A stretch of DNA of 53,798 nt from an uncultured cyanobacterium. GTDB taxonomy: Bacteria; Cyanobacteriota; Cyanobacteriia; PCC-6307; Cyanobiaceae. Shown here in pieces: positions 20,001 to 29,346 of this stretch. Below the pieces are notes generated by a model. The model was not told where the DNA came from and did no database searches. It saw nothing but the letters and a program-made list of their open reading frames with translations. The stretch is taken from positions 1 through 53,798 of the forward strand of contig CAIOCZ010000100.1 in the NCBI GenBank assembly GCA_903856805.1, in the 5' to 3' direction. How positions within the stretch are numbered: the stretch's first letter is position 1; each line of letters starts with the position of its first letter. The position numbers were made by a program, and so were the translations under genes.

Positions 20001-20813
20001 GGGCGACCCCAGTCCGGCGTCCTCGAACTGCACCGAGGCGAAGCCGGTGCCACAGATCACCGCCTGCACGTCCTCCCTGGCCAGCAGATCCCCGACCCCC
20101 CGTTGGACCGCCGCCTCCCGCAGGCTGCTGACCCACAGCGCCCGAGGGCAGAGGCCCTGCTGGCGCAGGGTTCCAAGGCAGGCCTCCACCAGGGCCAGAT
20201 CCCCTGCCTGGCGCAGGGAGCGGTAGAGGATCACCCCCACCCGGGCACCTGGATCATTGCGCCAGTCGTGCTGGTGGGGATCCGGGGCGGTGTGCGGCTC
20301 CGGCGGCTCCGGCTCCTGACCCTTGAGCAGGCTGTTGAGGCTGGCCAGCAGCAGGCGCAGGTTGGCCGCTCCCCCTTCCCGTAGGCATGAGGCCAGGGCG
20401 ACGGCCAGGGGGGGGGACACCGTGCCCAGGCCGGCGAGGGCCCGATCCTCCTCGGGGGTGCCCGCCAGCACCAGCAGGTGACGCCCCGGTGCGCCGGCAG
20501 CCCACTGGCCGAGCCGATCCAAGCCGTAACTCCAGTGGCCCCGGCCCCCCAGCAGACGCACCACCACCAGGTGCGCTCGAGCCACGGAGTGCTGGAGATA
20601 GTGATCGATCACGGCGGGATGGGCCAGGGCCGCCAGGTTGAGGGCCCGCAAGGCGGCTCCAAGCAGGTGCGGTTCGCGCTCCAGCAGGCTGGCGATCGCC
20701 ACCAGATCGGTGTCGGCACTACTCAGGAGCAGGACCGGCGCCGCCGGTTGCTCCACATAGGCCAAGGCGCCGTCTTCTTCAAACGCGCCGGGGATCGCTG
20801 CCAGTCTGTGCAT
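17025..20813 (-). CDS. cobN: Cobaltochelatase subunit CobN
   Basis: Large subunit of the cobalt chelatase that inserts cobalt into the corrin ring; it is a homologue of the magnesium chelatase subunit ChlH. About 1262 residues, the usual CobN size. CobN/ChlH features include [49 protein letters not shown], and the C-terminal [25 protein letters not shown] block. The ATG at 20813 (MHRLAAIPG) matches the normal CobN start. An in-frame ATG at 20852 would add 13 residues of no typical sequence. It is divergent from ilvE with about 53 bases between. Together with cobU and metH it shows a corrinoid-using lifestyle. No cobalamin riboswitch is visible in the short upstream gap. Confidence 0.95.
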   Translation of the reverse strand: [1262 protein letters not shown]

Positions 20814-20866
20814 CGACTCATCCTGCTGTGCGCAGTGAGAAGATCGGGCCATCGTCTCCGCCGCTC

Positions 20867-21784
20867 ATGCATCAGTTCCTCCCCTATGCCTGGTTCGGCG
20901 GGAAATGTGTCCCCTTCGCTGAAGCCACCCTCTCCGTGGCCACCCATGCCCTCCACTACGGCACGGGGGCCTTCGGGGGCATGCGAGCCCTGCCGAATCC
21001 GGCGGATGGGGGCGAGATCCTGCTGTTTCGGGCTGATCGCCATGCCCGGCGCCTGAGCCAAAGTGCCCGCCTGCTGCTGGCCGAGCTGCAGGAGAGCACA
21101 ATTCATGAGGCCATCGGCCATTTCCTACGAGCCAATAAACCGACCTGCCCCATTTATCTACGGCCGTTTGTTTACACTAGCGATCTAGGTATTGCGCCAC
21201 GGCTTCATAATATCCAGACCGATTTTTTAATTTATGGGATCGAGATGGGTGACTATCTTTCGCCAGACGGTGTGAGTTGTCGAATCAGCAGCTGGTGCCG
21301 CCAGGAAGACCGATCTCTGCCGTTAAGGGGCAAGATCAGTGGGGCCTACATCACCAGCTCCCTCGCCAAGACCGAAGCGGTTCAAAGTGGTTTTGATGAG
21401 GCGATCCTGCTCAACAGTCGCGGCAAGGTCAGTGAGGCCAGTGGCATGAATCTGTTCATTGTTCGTGATGGCGTGCTTATCACCCCAGGGGTGGATCAGG
21501 ACATCCTGGAGGGCATCACCCGCGACAGCATCCTGGAGTTGGCAAGGGCCATGGATATCCCCACCCTGGAGCGGGCTGTGGACAAGACGGAGCTCAGCGT
21601 GGCCGACGAAGTCTTCCTCAGTGGCACCGCGGCACGGGTAACCCCGGTCCGGCGGATCGAGTCGGTTACCCTCCCCGCCGCACGACCGGTGATGGAACGG
21701 CTGAGAGACCGCCTAACGGCGATCACGGAAGGGCGTGATTCCGACTATGAACATTGGGTGACCCGGATCCGGATTGACGATTGA
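20867..21784 (+). CDS. ilvE: Branched-chain amino acid aminotransferase
   Basis: Class IV PLP aminotransferase catalysing the last step of valine, leucine and isoleucine synthesis. The start [17 protein letters not shown] is the normal cyanobacterial one; a GTG at 20828 would add 13 untypical residues. Family features are [16 protein letters not shown], the lysine in [13 protein letters not shown], and [12 protein letters not shown]. The segment around 21130-21290 is clearly richer in A/T than the rest of the gene but the frame is intact. The stop overlaps the metH start by one base (TGATG), so the two amino-acid genes are co-translated. Confidence 0.95.
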   Translation: MHQFLPYAWFGGKCVPFAEATLSVATHALHYGTGAFGGMRALPNPADGGEILLFRADRHARRLSQSARLLLAELQESTIHEAIGHFLRANKPTCPIYLRPFVYTSDLGIAPRLHNIQTDFLIYGIEMGDYLSPDGVSCRISSWCRQEDRSLPLRGKISGAYITSSLAKTEAVQSGFDEAILLNSRGKVSEASGMNLFIVRDGVLITPGVDQDILEGITRDSILELARAMDIPTLERAVDKTELSVADEVFLSGTAARVTPVRRIESVTLPAARPVMERLRDRLTAITEGRDSDYEHWVTRIRIDD

Positions 21785-24700
21785 TGGTTGCCACCACTCC
21801 AGACCGCCCAACTCCGGAGCGACTGTCCAGCCAGAGGATTGATTTCCTCGCTTATCTCCATGGTCCAACACGGCCGGTGTTGGTGTTCGACGGAGCCACA
21901 GGCACGTCTCTCCAGCAGATGGACCTCAGCGCCGAGGATTTCGGCGGGGTGGCCCTGGAGGGCTGTAATGAGAATCTGGTGTTTACGCGACCTGACGCCG
22001 TCCAGGCCGTGCATCGCCAGTTTCTGGAGGTGGGCTGCGATGTGATCGAGACCGATACCTTCGGGGCCGCCTCGATCGTGCTCGCGGAATACGAACTGGA
22101 GGATCAGGCGTTCGCGATCAACCGGCGAGCTGCCGAACTGGCCCGGGAGGTGGCTGATGCATTCAGCACCAGCGAAAAACCCCGATTTGTGGCGGGCTCG
22201 ATGGGACCGACCACCAAGTTGCCCACCCTCGGCCACATCGACTTCGACACGATGAAGGCGTCCTATCGGGAGCAAGCTGAAGGGCTGCTGGCCGGTGACG
22301 TGGACCTCTTCATCGTTGAAACCTGTCAGGACGTTCTCCAGATCAAGGCTGCCCTTCAAGGCATCGAGGAGGCCTTTGCGGCCACGGGTCAACGCCGGGC
22401 CCTGATGGTGTCGGTGACGATGGAAACCACCGGGACGATGCTGGTGGGTTCGGATATTGCCGCCGTGGTGGCGATCCTGGAGCCTTTTCCGATTGATGTG
22501 CTCGGGCTGAACTGCGCCACGGGCCCGGAACAAATGAAGGAGCACGTGCGCTTCCTCAGTGAGCACAGCCCCTTTGTGGTGAGCTGCATTCCCAATGCCG
22601 GTCTTCCCGAAAACATCGGCGGCGTTGCGCACTACCGGCTGACTCCGCTGGAAATGAAATTGCAGCTGCTTCACTTCGTTGAAGACCTTGGTGTGCAGGT
22701 GATCGGTGGCTGTTGCGGCACCACCCCCGCCCATATCGGGGCCCTGGCTCAGCTGGCAGCTGAGCTGAAGCCAGGGAATCGCACAGTTCGACTTCCGGAT
22801 CAGCGCCGCGAGCGGCCCCTCCTGCGCTATGAACCCTCCGCCGCCTCGATCTATGGCGTCACCCCCTATCACCAAGACAACTCCTTCCTGATCATCGGCG
22901 AACGGTTGAATGCCAGTGGATCCAAGAAGGTGCGGGAGTTGCTCAATGCCGAGGACTGGGACGGTCTAGTGGCTGTGGCACGCAGCCAGGTGAAGGAGAA
23001 CGCCCATGTGCTCGACGTCAATGTCGATTATGTGGGGCGCAACGGAGAAGAAGATATGCATGCCCTTGTGAGTCGCCTGGTCACAAATGTGAACCTGCCT
23101 CTGATGCTCGATTCCACCGAGTGGCAGAAAATGGAGGCCGGCCTAAAGGTGGCAGGTGGCAAGTGCATTCTCAACTCCACGAACTACGAAGATGGAGATG
23201 AGCGCTTCTTCAAGGTACTGGAAATTGCCCGGACCTATGGCGCTGGCGTGGTGGTGGGCACGATCGACGAAGAGGGGATGGCGCGTAGTGCTGAGCGCAA
23301 ATTTGCGATTGCCCAGCGGGCCTATCGGGATGGCCTGGAGTTCGGGATCCCCGCCCACGAAATTTTCTATGACCCCCTAGCCCTGCCGATCTCCACGGGC
23401 ATTGAGGAGGATCGCAACAATGCGGCGGCCACGGTGGAGTCAATCCGGATGATCCGAGCCAACCTCCCCGGGGTTCATGTCCTCTTGGGGGTAAGCAATG
23501 TCAGCTTCGGCTTGTCTCCGGCCGCTCGAATTGTTCTCAATTCCGTATTTCTTCATGACTGCTGTGAAGCCGGGATGGATGCGGCCATTGTTAGTCCCGC
23601 AAAAATTCTTCCGCTCGCGAAGATCAGCCCCGAACATCAGCAAGTCTGCCGGGATTTGATCTACGACCGTCGTCGCTTTGAGAACGGGATCTGTGTTTAC
23701 GATCCTCTCACGGAACTCACGACGCTCTTCGAGGGCGTTTCGGCCAAAGAAGCCCGCTCCTCGGGTCCATCCTTGGCCGATCTGCCGGTGGAACAACGGC
23801 TGACACAACACATCATTGATGGTGAACGGATTGGTCTGGAGTCGTCCCTTTCGGAGGCGTTGCAGTCCTATCCCCCTCTACAAATCATCAACACCTTCTT
23901 GCTGGATGGCATGAAGGTGGTGGGGGAACTCTTCGGCTCCGGCCAAATGCAGCTTCCCTTTGTGCTCCAAAGTGCCGAAACCATGAAATCGGCGGTGGCC
24001 CATCTGGAGCCCTTCATGGAAAAAATCGAGGGTCAATCCAGTAGTAAGGGTAAGTTCCTCATTGCCACCGTCAAGGGAGATGTTCATGACATCGGCAAAA
24101 ATCTTGTGGACATTATTCTTACCAATAATGGCTATGAGGTGATCAATCTCGGCATCAAGCAGACCGTGGATCAGATCGTCGAGGCCCAGCAGCGCCATCA
24201 GGCGGACTGCATCGCCATGAGTGGATTGCTGGTGAAATCCACGGCGTTCATGAAGGACAACCTGGAGGCCTTCAATGCGGTGGGAATCGCCGTCCCTGTG
24301 ATCCTGGGTGGCGCCGCGCTCACGCCCCGTTTTGTCCATGGCGACTGCCGGGCGGCTTACCACGGGCAGGTGATCTATGGCCGCGATGCCTTTGCCGACC
24401 TTCGCTTCATGGATGCCTTGATGGCCGCCAAGGCCAACGGGCGCTGGGAGGACCTCGGCGGCTTCCTGGATGGCCCACCGCCTGGCCTGGGCCTGGGCGA
24501 TGGGGCTGAGCCCGCCGCCGCCGAAGCCCCTTCCCCAGCACCCTCCGAGGCGAACTCCGAGGCGAACTCCGCCGCCGAAGCGTCGCCCCTGTCTTCGATC
24601 GACTCCACCCCCATCGCGAGCGATGAACGCTCCGACATCGTGCCCGAGGAGCTGGCGATTCTGCCTCCCTTCTGGGGAGCCCAGGTGCTGCGGGAGGAGG

Positions 24701-25503
24701 CCATTGACCTGCGCGAGGTCTTCGCCTATCTGGATCGCAATGCTCTCTTCGCCGGCCAGTGGCAACTCCGCAAAACCCAGCAGCAAAGTCGGGAGGAGTA
24801 CGAGGCGATGCTGGCCGAAAAGGCGGAGCCTGTGTTGCAGCACTGGATGGGGCGCTGCCTGGAGGAGGGCCTGCTGACCCCTCGGGTCGCCTACGGCTAC
24901 TTCCCCTGCGGTCGGCTGGGTAACGCCGTGGTGGTGTTTGATCCCTCGACCTTGGCCCCGGGGGCGGATCCGGCCCTAGCCGGCGGCGAACTTGGTCGTT
25001 TCGCCTTGCCTCGGCAACGCAGCGGCAACCGCTATTGCATCGCTGATTTCTATCGCGACCTGCATCACGCTCCTGACGGCAGCCTGCGCCCGACAGATAC
25101 CTTGCCGATGCAGGCTGTCACCATGGGGGAACGGGCCACGGCCTTTGCCCAGCAATTGTTTGGGGCTGATCAGTACAGCGACTATCTCTACTTCCATGGC
25201 TTGGCAGTCCAATTGGCCGAGGCCCTCGCCGAATGGACCCATGCCCGCATTCGACGGGAGATGGGATTTGGGGCGGATGAACCGTCCCAGCTCAAGGAGG
25301 TGCTGGCCCAGCGATATCGCGGCAGTCGCTATTCCTTTGGCTATCCAGCCTGCCCGAATGTGGCGGATTCACGCCAGCAGTTGTTGTGGCTGGGCAGTGA
25401 GCGCATCGGCTTGACGATGGATGAAAGCGATCAGCTTGAACCTGAACAGAGCACCACGGCCTTGGTGGCCCTGCACCCAAAGGCCCGTTACTTCAGCGCT
25501 TGA
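21784..25503 (+). CDS. metH: Cobalamin-dependent methionine synthase
   Basis: Transfers a methyl group from methyltetrahydrofolate to homocysteine through methylcobalamin. About 1239 residues with all four modules. The homocysteine domain at about 20-330 has zinc cysteines in LNCATG and [10 protein letters not shown]. The pterin domain follows ([27 protein letters not shown]). The cobalamin domain has the axial histidine motif [11 protein letters not shown]. The C-terminal reactivation domain has [10 protein letters not shown]. Between the B12 and reactivation domains there is an unusually long Ala/Ser/Glu/Pro-rich linker at about residues 895-950, containing a 12-base tandem repeat at 24547-24570. 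The ATG at 21784 overlaps the ilvE stop. Confidence 0.97.
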   Translation: MVATTPDRPTPERLSSQRIDFLAYLHGPTRPVLVFDGATGTSLQQMDLSAEDFGGVALEGCNENLVFTRPDAVQAVHRQFLEVGCDVIETDTFGAASIVLAEYELEDQAFAINRRAAELAREVADAFSTSEKPRFVAGSMGPTTKLPTLGHIDFDTMKASYREQAEGLLAGDVDLFIVETCQDVLQIKAALQGIEEAFAATGQRRALMVSVTMETTGTMLVGSDIAAVVAILEPFPIDVLGLNCATGPEQMKEHVRFLSEHSPFVVSCIPNAGLPENIGGVAHYRLTPLEMKLQLLHFVEDLGVQVIGGCCGTTPAHIGALAQLAAELKPGNRTVRLPDQRRERPLLRYEPSAASIYGVTPYHQDNSFLIIGERLNASGSKKVRELLNAEDWDGLVAVARSQVKENAHVLDVNVDYVGRNGEEDMHALVSRLVTNVNLPLMLDSTEWQKMEAGLKVAGGKCILNSTNYEDGDERFFKVLEIARTYGAGVVVGTIDEEGMARSAERKFAIAQRAYRDGLEFGIPAHEIFYDPLALPISTGIEEDRNNAAATVESIRMIRANLPGVHVLLGVSNVSFGLSPAARIVLNSVFLHDCCEAGMDAAIVSPAKILPLAKISPEHQQVCRDLIYDRRRFENGICVYDPLTELTTLFEGVSAKEARSSGPSLADLPVEQRLTQHIIDGERIGLESSLSEALQSYPPLQIINTFLLDGMKVVGELFGSGQMQLPFVLQSAETMKSAVAHLEPFMEKIEGQSSSKGKFLIATVKGDVHDIGKNLVDIILTNNGYEVINLGIKQTVDQIVEAQQRHQADCIAMSGLLVKSTAFMKDNLEAFNAVGIAVPVILGGAALTPRFVHGDCRAAYHGQVIYGRDAFADLRFMDALMAAKANGRWEDLGGFLDGPPPGLGLGDGAEPAAAEAPSPAPSEANSEANSAAEASPLSSIDSTPIASDERSDIVPEELAILPPFWGAQVLREEAIDLREVFAYLDRNALFAGQWQLRKTQQQSREEYEAMLAEKAEPVLQHWMGRCLEEGLLTPRVAYGYFPCGRLGNAVVVFDPSTLAPGADPALAGGELGRFALPRQRSGNRYCIADFYRDLHHAPDGSLRPTDTLPMQAVTMGERATAFAQQLFGADQYSDYLYFHGLAVQLAEALAEWTHARIRREMGFGADEPSQLKEVLAQRYRGSRYSFGYPACPNVADSRQQLLWLGSERIGLTMDESDQLEPEQSTTALVALHPKARYFSA
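24547..24570 (+). repeat. 12-bp tandem repeat inside the metH linker
   Basis: Two exact head-to-tail copies of GAGGCGAACTCC, encoding part of a Ser-Glu-Ala-Asn repeat. The copies are in frame and lie in the low-complexity linker, where slippage-driven length change would be tolerated. Confidence 0.9.
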
Positions 25504-25555
25504 GACCAGCCCCTGGGGTCCATGGCAGGCTCTAGGGGTTTCAGCTTTCGTTCCC

Positions 25556-25828
25556 ATGGCCATCTCCGGACCCGATGGAGTCGATGCCGCCATTGCCGCC
25601 GGCCTCGATCTTGATGGAACTCCGATTCCCGATGAAATGCTGACGCTTTACCGCACGGTCATGGAGCTGGAAAGCCAGCGGGCGCGCAGCGGGGTGAAAA
25701 AGTCGATGCGCAATCGGGTGGTCAAAACCGGTTCCAAGCACTTCGACCAGGCCACCCTGGATGCCCGACTGAAGGCCGCCGGTTGGGAGGGACTCAAGCC
25801 CAAGGAGATCGCCTTCTTCTACGGCTGA
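25556..25828 (+). CDS. Small conserved hypothetical protein
   Basis: A 90-residue protein from the ATG at 25556, 52 bases after metH. It is soluble, with an acidic N-terminal half (PDGVDAAIAAGLDLDGTPIPDEML), a central helix MELESQRARSGVKKSMRNR, and a C terminus WEGLKPKEIAFFYG. Codon use matches the neighbours. I do not recognise the family. The basic centre suggests a binding role, but nothing specific can be claimed. Confidence 0.65.
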   Translation: MAISGPDGVDAAIAAGLDLDGTPIPDEMLTLYRTVMELESQRARSGVKKSMRNRVVKTGSKHFDQATLDARLKAAGWEGLKPKEIAFFYG

Positions 25829-25835
25829 GCTGGGT

Positions 25836-26063
25836 TCAGCTGCAAAGGTCCTCAAGGGCCTCGATGACCTCCTGCTGGAACTGCTCGAGGTCGTCGGAGT
25901 CGCTCAGATCAATGCCCTCACCTGCGGCATTCTGGGTGAGCTCCTGGAAGTGGAACGCGCCTTCGCCATGGGCAAGAAATTCCATGGCGGTGGGCTCACC
26001 GCTTTCCTTGAACGCATCGCAAAGGGCCATGAAGGCCGCGTCTTCGTTGAAATCCCAGCTCAT
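25836..26063 (-). CDS. Small acidic hypothetical protein
   Basis: A 75-residue protein if it starts at the ATG at 26063 (MSWDFNEDAAFMALCDAF). It is strongly acidic, with EGIDLSDSDDLEQFQQEVIEALEDL near the end, and shows no signal peptide. Further in-frame start codons upstream would lengthen it to as much as 100 residues with unconvincing sequence. It is convergent with the preceding small gene, 7 bases apart. The family is unknown. Confidence 0.6.
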   Translation of the reverse strand: MSWDFNEDAAFMALCDAFKESGEPTAMEFLAHGEGAFHFQELTQNAAGEGIDLSDSDDLEQFQQEVIEALEDLCS

Positions 26064-26203
26064 GAAGGGGGGGTGTGGCTGAAGGTTATTGGGGTGGTGC
26101 TGCATGACTCTTAACGCCTCCCCCCCGGAATTCGTCAACCTCCTGGCAGAACTTTGTGCCAGTCCTCCGGCAGACTCATCCCTTCGCCTCGCCCTGTCAG
26201 GCC

Positions 26204-26578
26204 GTGGTCGCCCCCCCCGCCCCAGCCCTCAACGTCCTGGGAGAACCCTTGCAGGAGTGCGGATGCCAGCCGGTGACCGGTTGGTTCCGTGATGGTTTCT
26301 GCCGCACCGATCCCGCCGACCTCGGCCTCCACACGGTCTGTTGTGTCGTCAACGAAGCCTTTCTCAGTTACACCCGAGCCCAGGGCAACGACCTCACCGC
26401 TCCTGCTCCGGCCTATGGCTTCCCGGGACTGCGCCCCGGGGACCACTGGTGCGTCTGCGCCGCCCGCTGGCTGGAGGCCTACGAGGACGGCATGGCTCCA
26501 CCGGTCCGGTTGGAGGCCTGTGAACGCACCTGCCTGGAGGTGATCCCCCTCGACCTGCTGCGGCAGGTGGCCGTCTGA
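26204..26578 (+). CDS. DUF2237 family protein
   Basis: About 124 residues from a GTG at 26204; an in-frame GTG at 26156 is the alternative. The pattern NVLGEPLQECGCQPVTGWFRDGFC, then HTVCCVVNEAFLSY, YGFPGLRPGDHWCVCAARW and a final LEVIPLDLL is characteristic of DUF2237. Several cysteines are conserved in this family, suggesting a metal or redox centre, but the function is unknown. It is convergent with the short-chain dehydrogenase gene with 4 bases between. Confidence 0.82.
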   Translation: MVAPPAPALNVLGEPLQECGCQPVTGWFRDGFCRTDPADLGLHTVCCVVNEAFLSYTRAQGNDLTAPAPAYGFPGLRPGDHWCVCAARWLEAYEDGMAPPVRLEACERTCLEVIPLDLLRQVAV

Positions 26579-26582
26579 GGCG

Positions 26583-27368
26583 TTACCAAGGGATGGTTTG
26601 GCCGTCCCAGGCCAGAAAGGCGCCGCTCTGCTCCGGCTGGCGCTTTTCCAACACGTCTAACAGCTGCTCTGCAGCCCGTTCCGGGCTGAACAGCTGCGCT
26701 GCTGCAAGGCCTTGGCTGAAGGGCGCGGACAGGGCGGTGGTCGTTGTGCCGGGGTGCAGCAGGGTCACGCAGACCCGCGGCAGTCGCCGTTGCCATTCCA
26801 GGGCGAGGGTCCGCAGCAGTTGGTTCTGGGCGGCCTTGGCCGCTCGGTAGGCGTACCACCCCCCCAGTCGGTTATCACCGATGCTCCCGACCCGGGCCGA
26901 CAAGCTGGCGAAATGCACCGTCTGATCCCGTGGCAATGCCGCCTCGAGGGCCTGGGCCAGCAGCAACGGGCCAAAGGCATTCACGGCAAAACTCCGCTCC
27001 AGGGCCCCCCGTTGCACCTGGCTGAGTCGCTTCTCCGGCTGGATCTGGCTGTCATGGAGCAAACCGGCGGTGCAGATCACCAACCGGAGTGGGGCTAGCT
27101 GCTCCTGAGCTCTGGCGGCCAGCCGGGCCAGGCTGGCGTCATCGGCAAGGTCGAGCTGGAGGTAATCCCCGTGATCTTCCGCTTGCCGCCCTGCGGACCA
27201 GATTCGTAACTGCGGTGCGCGGATCGGCAAGGCCTGCCTCAGCGCACGACCGATGCCCCCCAGGCCAACCACCAAGGCACTGCCCTGCCAGTCGCGCCAG
27301 GGGGAGGACGCGGAGGACGGCGGGATCGGGGGGGAGGGCACCATGGCGCCTGGGGGCGGATGGCGCAT
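26583..27368 (-). CDS. Short-chain dehydrogenase/reductase (SDR)
   Basis: About 261 residues. It has the Rossmann glycine motif in VVGLGGIGRAL, an NAFGPLL segment, and the catalytic triad with Ser in HFASLSARVGS and YxxxK as YRAAK. The NAD(P)-binding and active-site set is complete, so it is probably an active oxidoreductase; the substrate is unknown. The start is uncertain between ATGs at 27368 and 27344. The first residues are Pro/Ser-rich and probably not part of the fold. It is divergent from gpsA with a gap of only about 23-47 bases. Confidence 0.85.
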   Translation of the reverse strand: MRHPPPGAMVPSPPIPPSSASSPWRDWQGSALVVGLGGIGRALRQALPIRAPQLRIWSAGRQAEDHGDYLQLDLADDASLARLAARAQEQLAPLRLVICTAGLLHDSQIQPEKRLSQVQRGALERSFAVNAFGPLLLAQALEAALPRDQTVHFASLSARVGSIGDNRLGGWYAYRAAKAAQNQLLRTLALEWQRRLPRVCVTLLHPGTTTTALSAPFSQGLAAAQLFSPERAAEQLLDVLEKRQPEQSGAFLAWDGQTIPW

Positions 27369-27391
27369 GATGGCAGCGCCAGAACGGGTCC

Positions 27392-28312
27392 ATGGCACTG
27401 CGTATCACCATCCTTGGCCAAGGGGCCTGGGGATCCACCCTGAGGCGCCTCTGGGAATCCCAGGGCCATCAGGTCAGCGGCTGGTCCCGACGCGATGGCG
27501 GTTCCCCCCTACCCCTGCTCGACTCGAGTGAGCTGGTGGTCGCCGCCGTGTCCATGGCCGGGGTGAAGCCCCTGGCGAGCGACCTTGGCCCCCATTGGCC
27601 CGATGGACTGCCCTTATTGAGCTGCAGCAAGGGCCTGGACCTGGTCGGTCTGTGCACCGCCTCCCAGCTCTGGGGTCAACACCTCGGCCCCCAGCCCCTG
27701 GCGGTGCTGAGTGGGCCCAACCTCGCCGACGAGTTGGATCGGGGCCTGCCGGCGGCCAGCGTGGTCGCCAGTGAGGATGGCGAGCTTCGGCAGCGACTTC
27801 AGGCCGCCCTGGGTACCCCCAACCTGCGGCTCTACACCAACGCTGATCCGATTGGGACCGAAGCGGCCGGTGCGCTCAAAAATGTGATGGCCGTTGCTGC
27901 GGGCATCAGCGATGGGCTGGGGCTCGGAGCCAATGCCAAGGCGTCGCTTCTCTGCCGTGGGCTGGCGGAAATCGGTACGGTGCTGCGGGCCCTGGGGGGG
28001 CAACCCGCCACCCTCTATGGCCTCGCCGGCCTCGGAGACCTGCTGGCGACGGCCAACAGTCCCCTCAGTCGCAATTACCGCTTTGGGCTGCTGCTGGCGG
28101 AAGGCTGCGATGAATCCAGTGCTCTGGCGCGGATTGGAGCCACGGTGGAGGGCCCGCGCACGGCCAGGGCCAGCCTGGCCCTGGCCGTGCGCGAGGGGTG
28201 GCGCCTGCCGATCTGCGAACAAATCGTCGGCCTCCTGCCCGGGGGCGTGGAGGCCCGTGGGGTGGTGAGGGCGCTGATGGATCGGGACCCCAGGGCCGAG
28301 GCGGAGCCATGA
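27392..28312 (+). CDS. gpsA: Glycerol-3-phosphate dehydrogenase [NAD(P)+]
   Basis: Reduces dihydroxyacetone phosphate to sn-glycerol-3-phosphate, feeding phospholipid and glycolipid synthesis. At 306 residues it is slightly shorter than many bacterial enzymes. It shows the N-terminal dinucleotide motif ILGQGAWGSTL, SGPNLADEL, the catalytic lysine region ALKNVMAVAAGISDGLGLG and the LAGLGDLLAT motif. Its stop overlaps the start of the phzF-like gene (ATGA). Confidence 0.95.
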   Translation: MALRITILGQGAWGSTLRRLWESQGHQVSGWSRRDGGSPLPLLDSSELVVAAVSMAGVKPLASDLGPHWPDGLPLLSCSKGLDLVGLCTASQLWGQHLGPQPLAVLSGPNLADELDRGLPAASVVASEDGELRQRLQAALGTPNLRLYTNADPIGTEAAGALKNVMAVAAGISDGLGLGANAKASLLCRGLAEIGTVLRALGGQPATLYGLAGLGDLLATANSPLSRNYRFGLLLAEGCDESSALARIGATVEGPRTARASLALAVREGWRLPICEQIVGLLPGGVEARGVVRALMDRDPRAEAEP

Positions 28313-29346
28313 GCCCGGCCAGCCCTGGGGCGCCGTCGGCCCTGCTGATCGAAGCCTTCACCGAGAAGAACGGGGCCGGCAATGGCGCCGCGGTGGTGTG
28401 GTTGCAGGAACCCGCACCGGAGTCTTGGATGCAGGCCTTGGCCGGCAGCCTGCGCCAATCCGAAACGGCCTTCCTGCTGCGGCTCGGCGACGATTGGATC
28501 CTGCGCTGGTTTACCCCCACCTGTGAGGTGCCCCTCTGCGGCCACGCCACCCTGGCCAGTGTGCTGGCCCTCGGGCACTGGAGCCAGCTTGCGCCCGGCT
28601 CTGGTCTGAGCCTGCACACCCGCAGCGGACCGTTGCCGGTGCAATTGCTGCCAACGGATCCGGCTGATCCGGCTGGGGCCTTGGCGGGCGCGGGGGGCCT
28701 CGAGAGCCCATGGGCGGCAATTCAGCTGCCCGGGGGAGGGCTTCGGCCAGGCCCTGTCCCCAAGGCGCTCGAGAGCCTGATCAGCGCCAGGCTGGGGGTG
28801 GGTTGTGAACGGTTCTGGGAGTCGGCCCTCGGCTACAGCGTGGTGCTGCTGCCGGCCTCCGCGCCGCTGGCCCGCCTGGCGCCGATCGCCAGCGACCTCC
28901 GGGGGGAGCTGCGCCAGGGGTTAGTGGTGATGCAACCCACCGCTGGTGGCGCGATTTCGCCCCCTCTGCTGAACGGGGAGCCGGTGGATTACCAGCTGCG
29001 TTTTTTCGCTCCAGGACTGGGCATTGACGAAGATCCGGTGACGGGTTCCGCCCACGCCTTGGTGGCTCCCTGGTGGCAGCAGCAGCTGGGACGGGAGCGA
29101 GTTCTGGGCTGGCAATGCTCTGACCGTCCTGGGGGGATGGTCGCGGAGGCCGGGTCCTGCGGCATGATCCGGCTGATCGGTTCAGGAGTCCTGCTTTGGG
29201 ACGGCAGCTTGCGGATACAGCCCCAACCCCACCTCCCGGTGGCGTCCCGCGCCGGCTTGCCGTTTTCGGCCGACGGATCCGGGGACGCTGGAACCGCCAG
29301 CGTCAGCGGCTGGTCGGCCTGGCAGGCACTGCGACCGCAGGCCTGA
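28309..29346 (+). CDS. PhzF family epimerase/isomerase-like protein
   Basis: A 345-residue protein with the DapF-like double fold of the PhzF family. The N-terminal FTEKNGAGNGAAVV, the catalytic-glutamate region QSETAFLL, PTCEVPLCGHAT, and the C-terminal DEDPVTGSAHALVAPWW are all present. PhzF itself isomerises a phenazine precursor, but most bacterial members have unknown substrates. Nothing else here suggests phenazine synthesis. The last 40-50 residues, after LLWDGSLRIQP, look unstructured and overlap the start of the next gene in another frame. Confidence 0.88.
   Translation: MSPASPGAPSALLIEAFTEKNGAGNGAAVVWLQEPAPESWMQALAGSLRQSETAFLLRLGDDWILRWFTPTCEVPLCGHATLASVLALGHWSQLAPGSGLSLHTRSGPLPVQLLPTDPADPAGALAGAGGLESPWAAIQLPGGGLRPGPVPKALESLISARLGVGCERFWESALGYSVVLLPASAPLARLAPIASDLRGELRQGLVVMQPTAGGAISPPLLNGEPVDYQLRFFAPGLGIDEDPVTGSAHALVAPWWQQQLGRERVLGWQCSDRPGGMVAEAGSCGMIRLIGSGVLLWDGSLRIQPQPHLPVASRAGLPFSADGSGDAGTASVSGWSAWQALRPQA

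Noticed and set aside
20814-20866. Cobalamin riboswitch between cobN and ilvE
   Set aside because: The gap is about 53 bases, too short for the element, and no B12-box-like sequence is visible.
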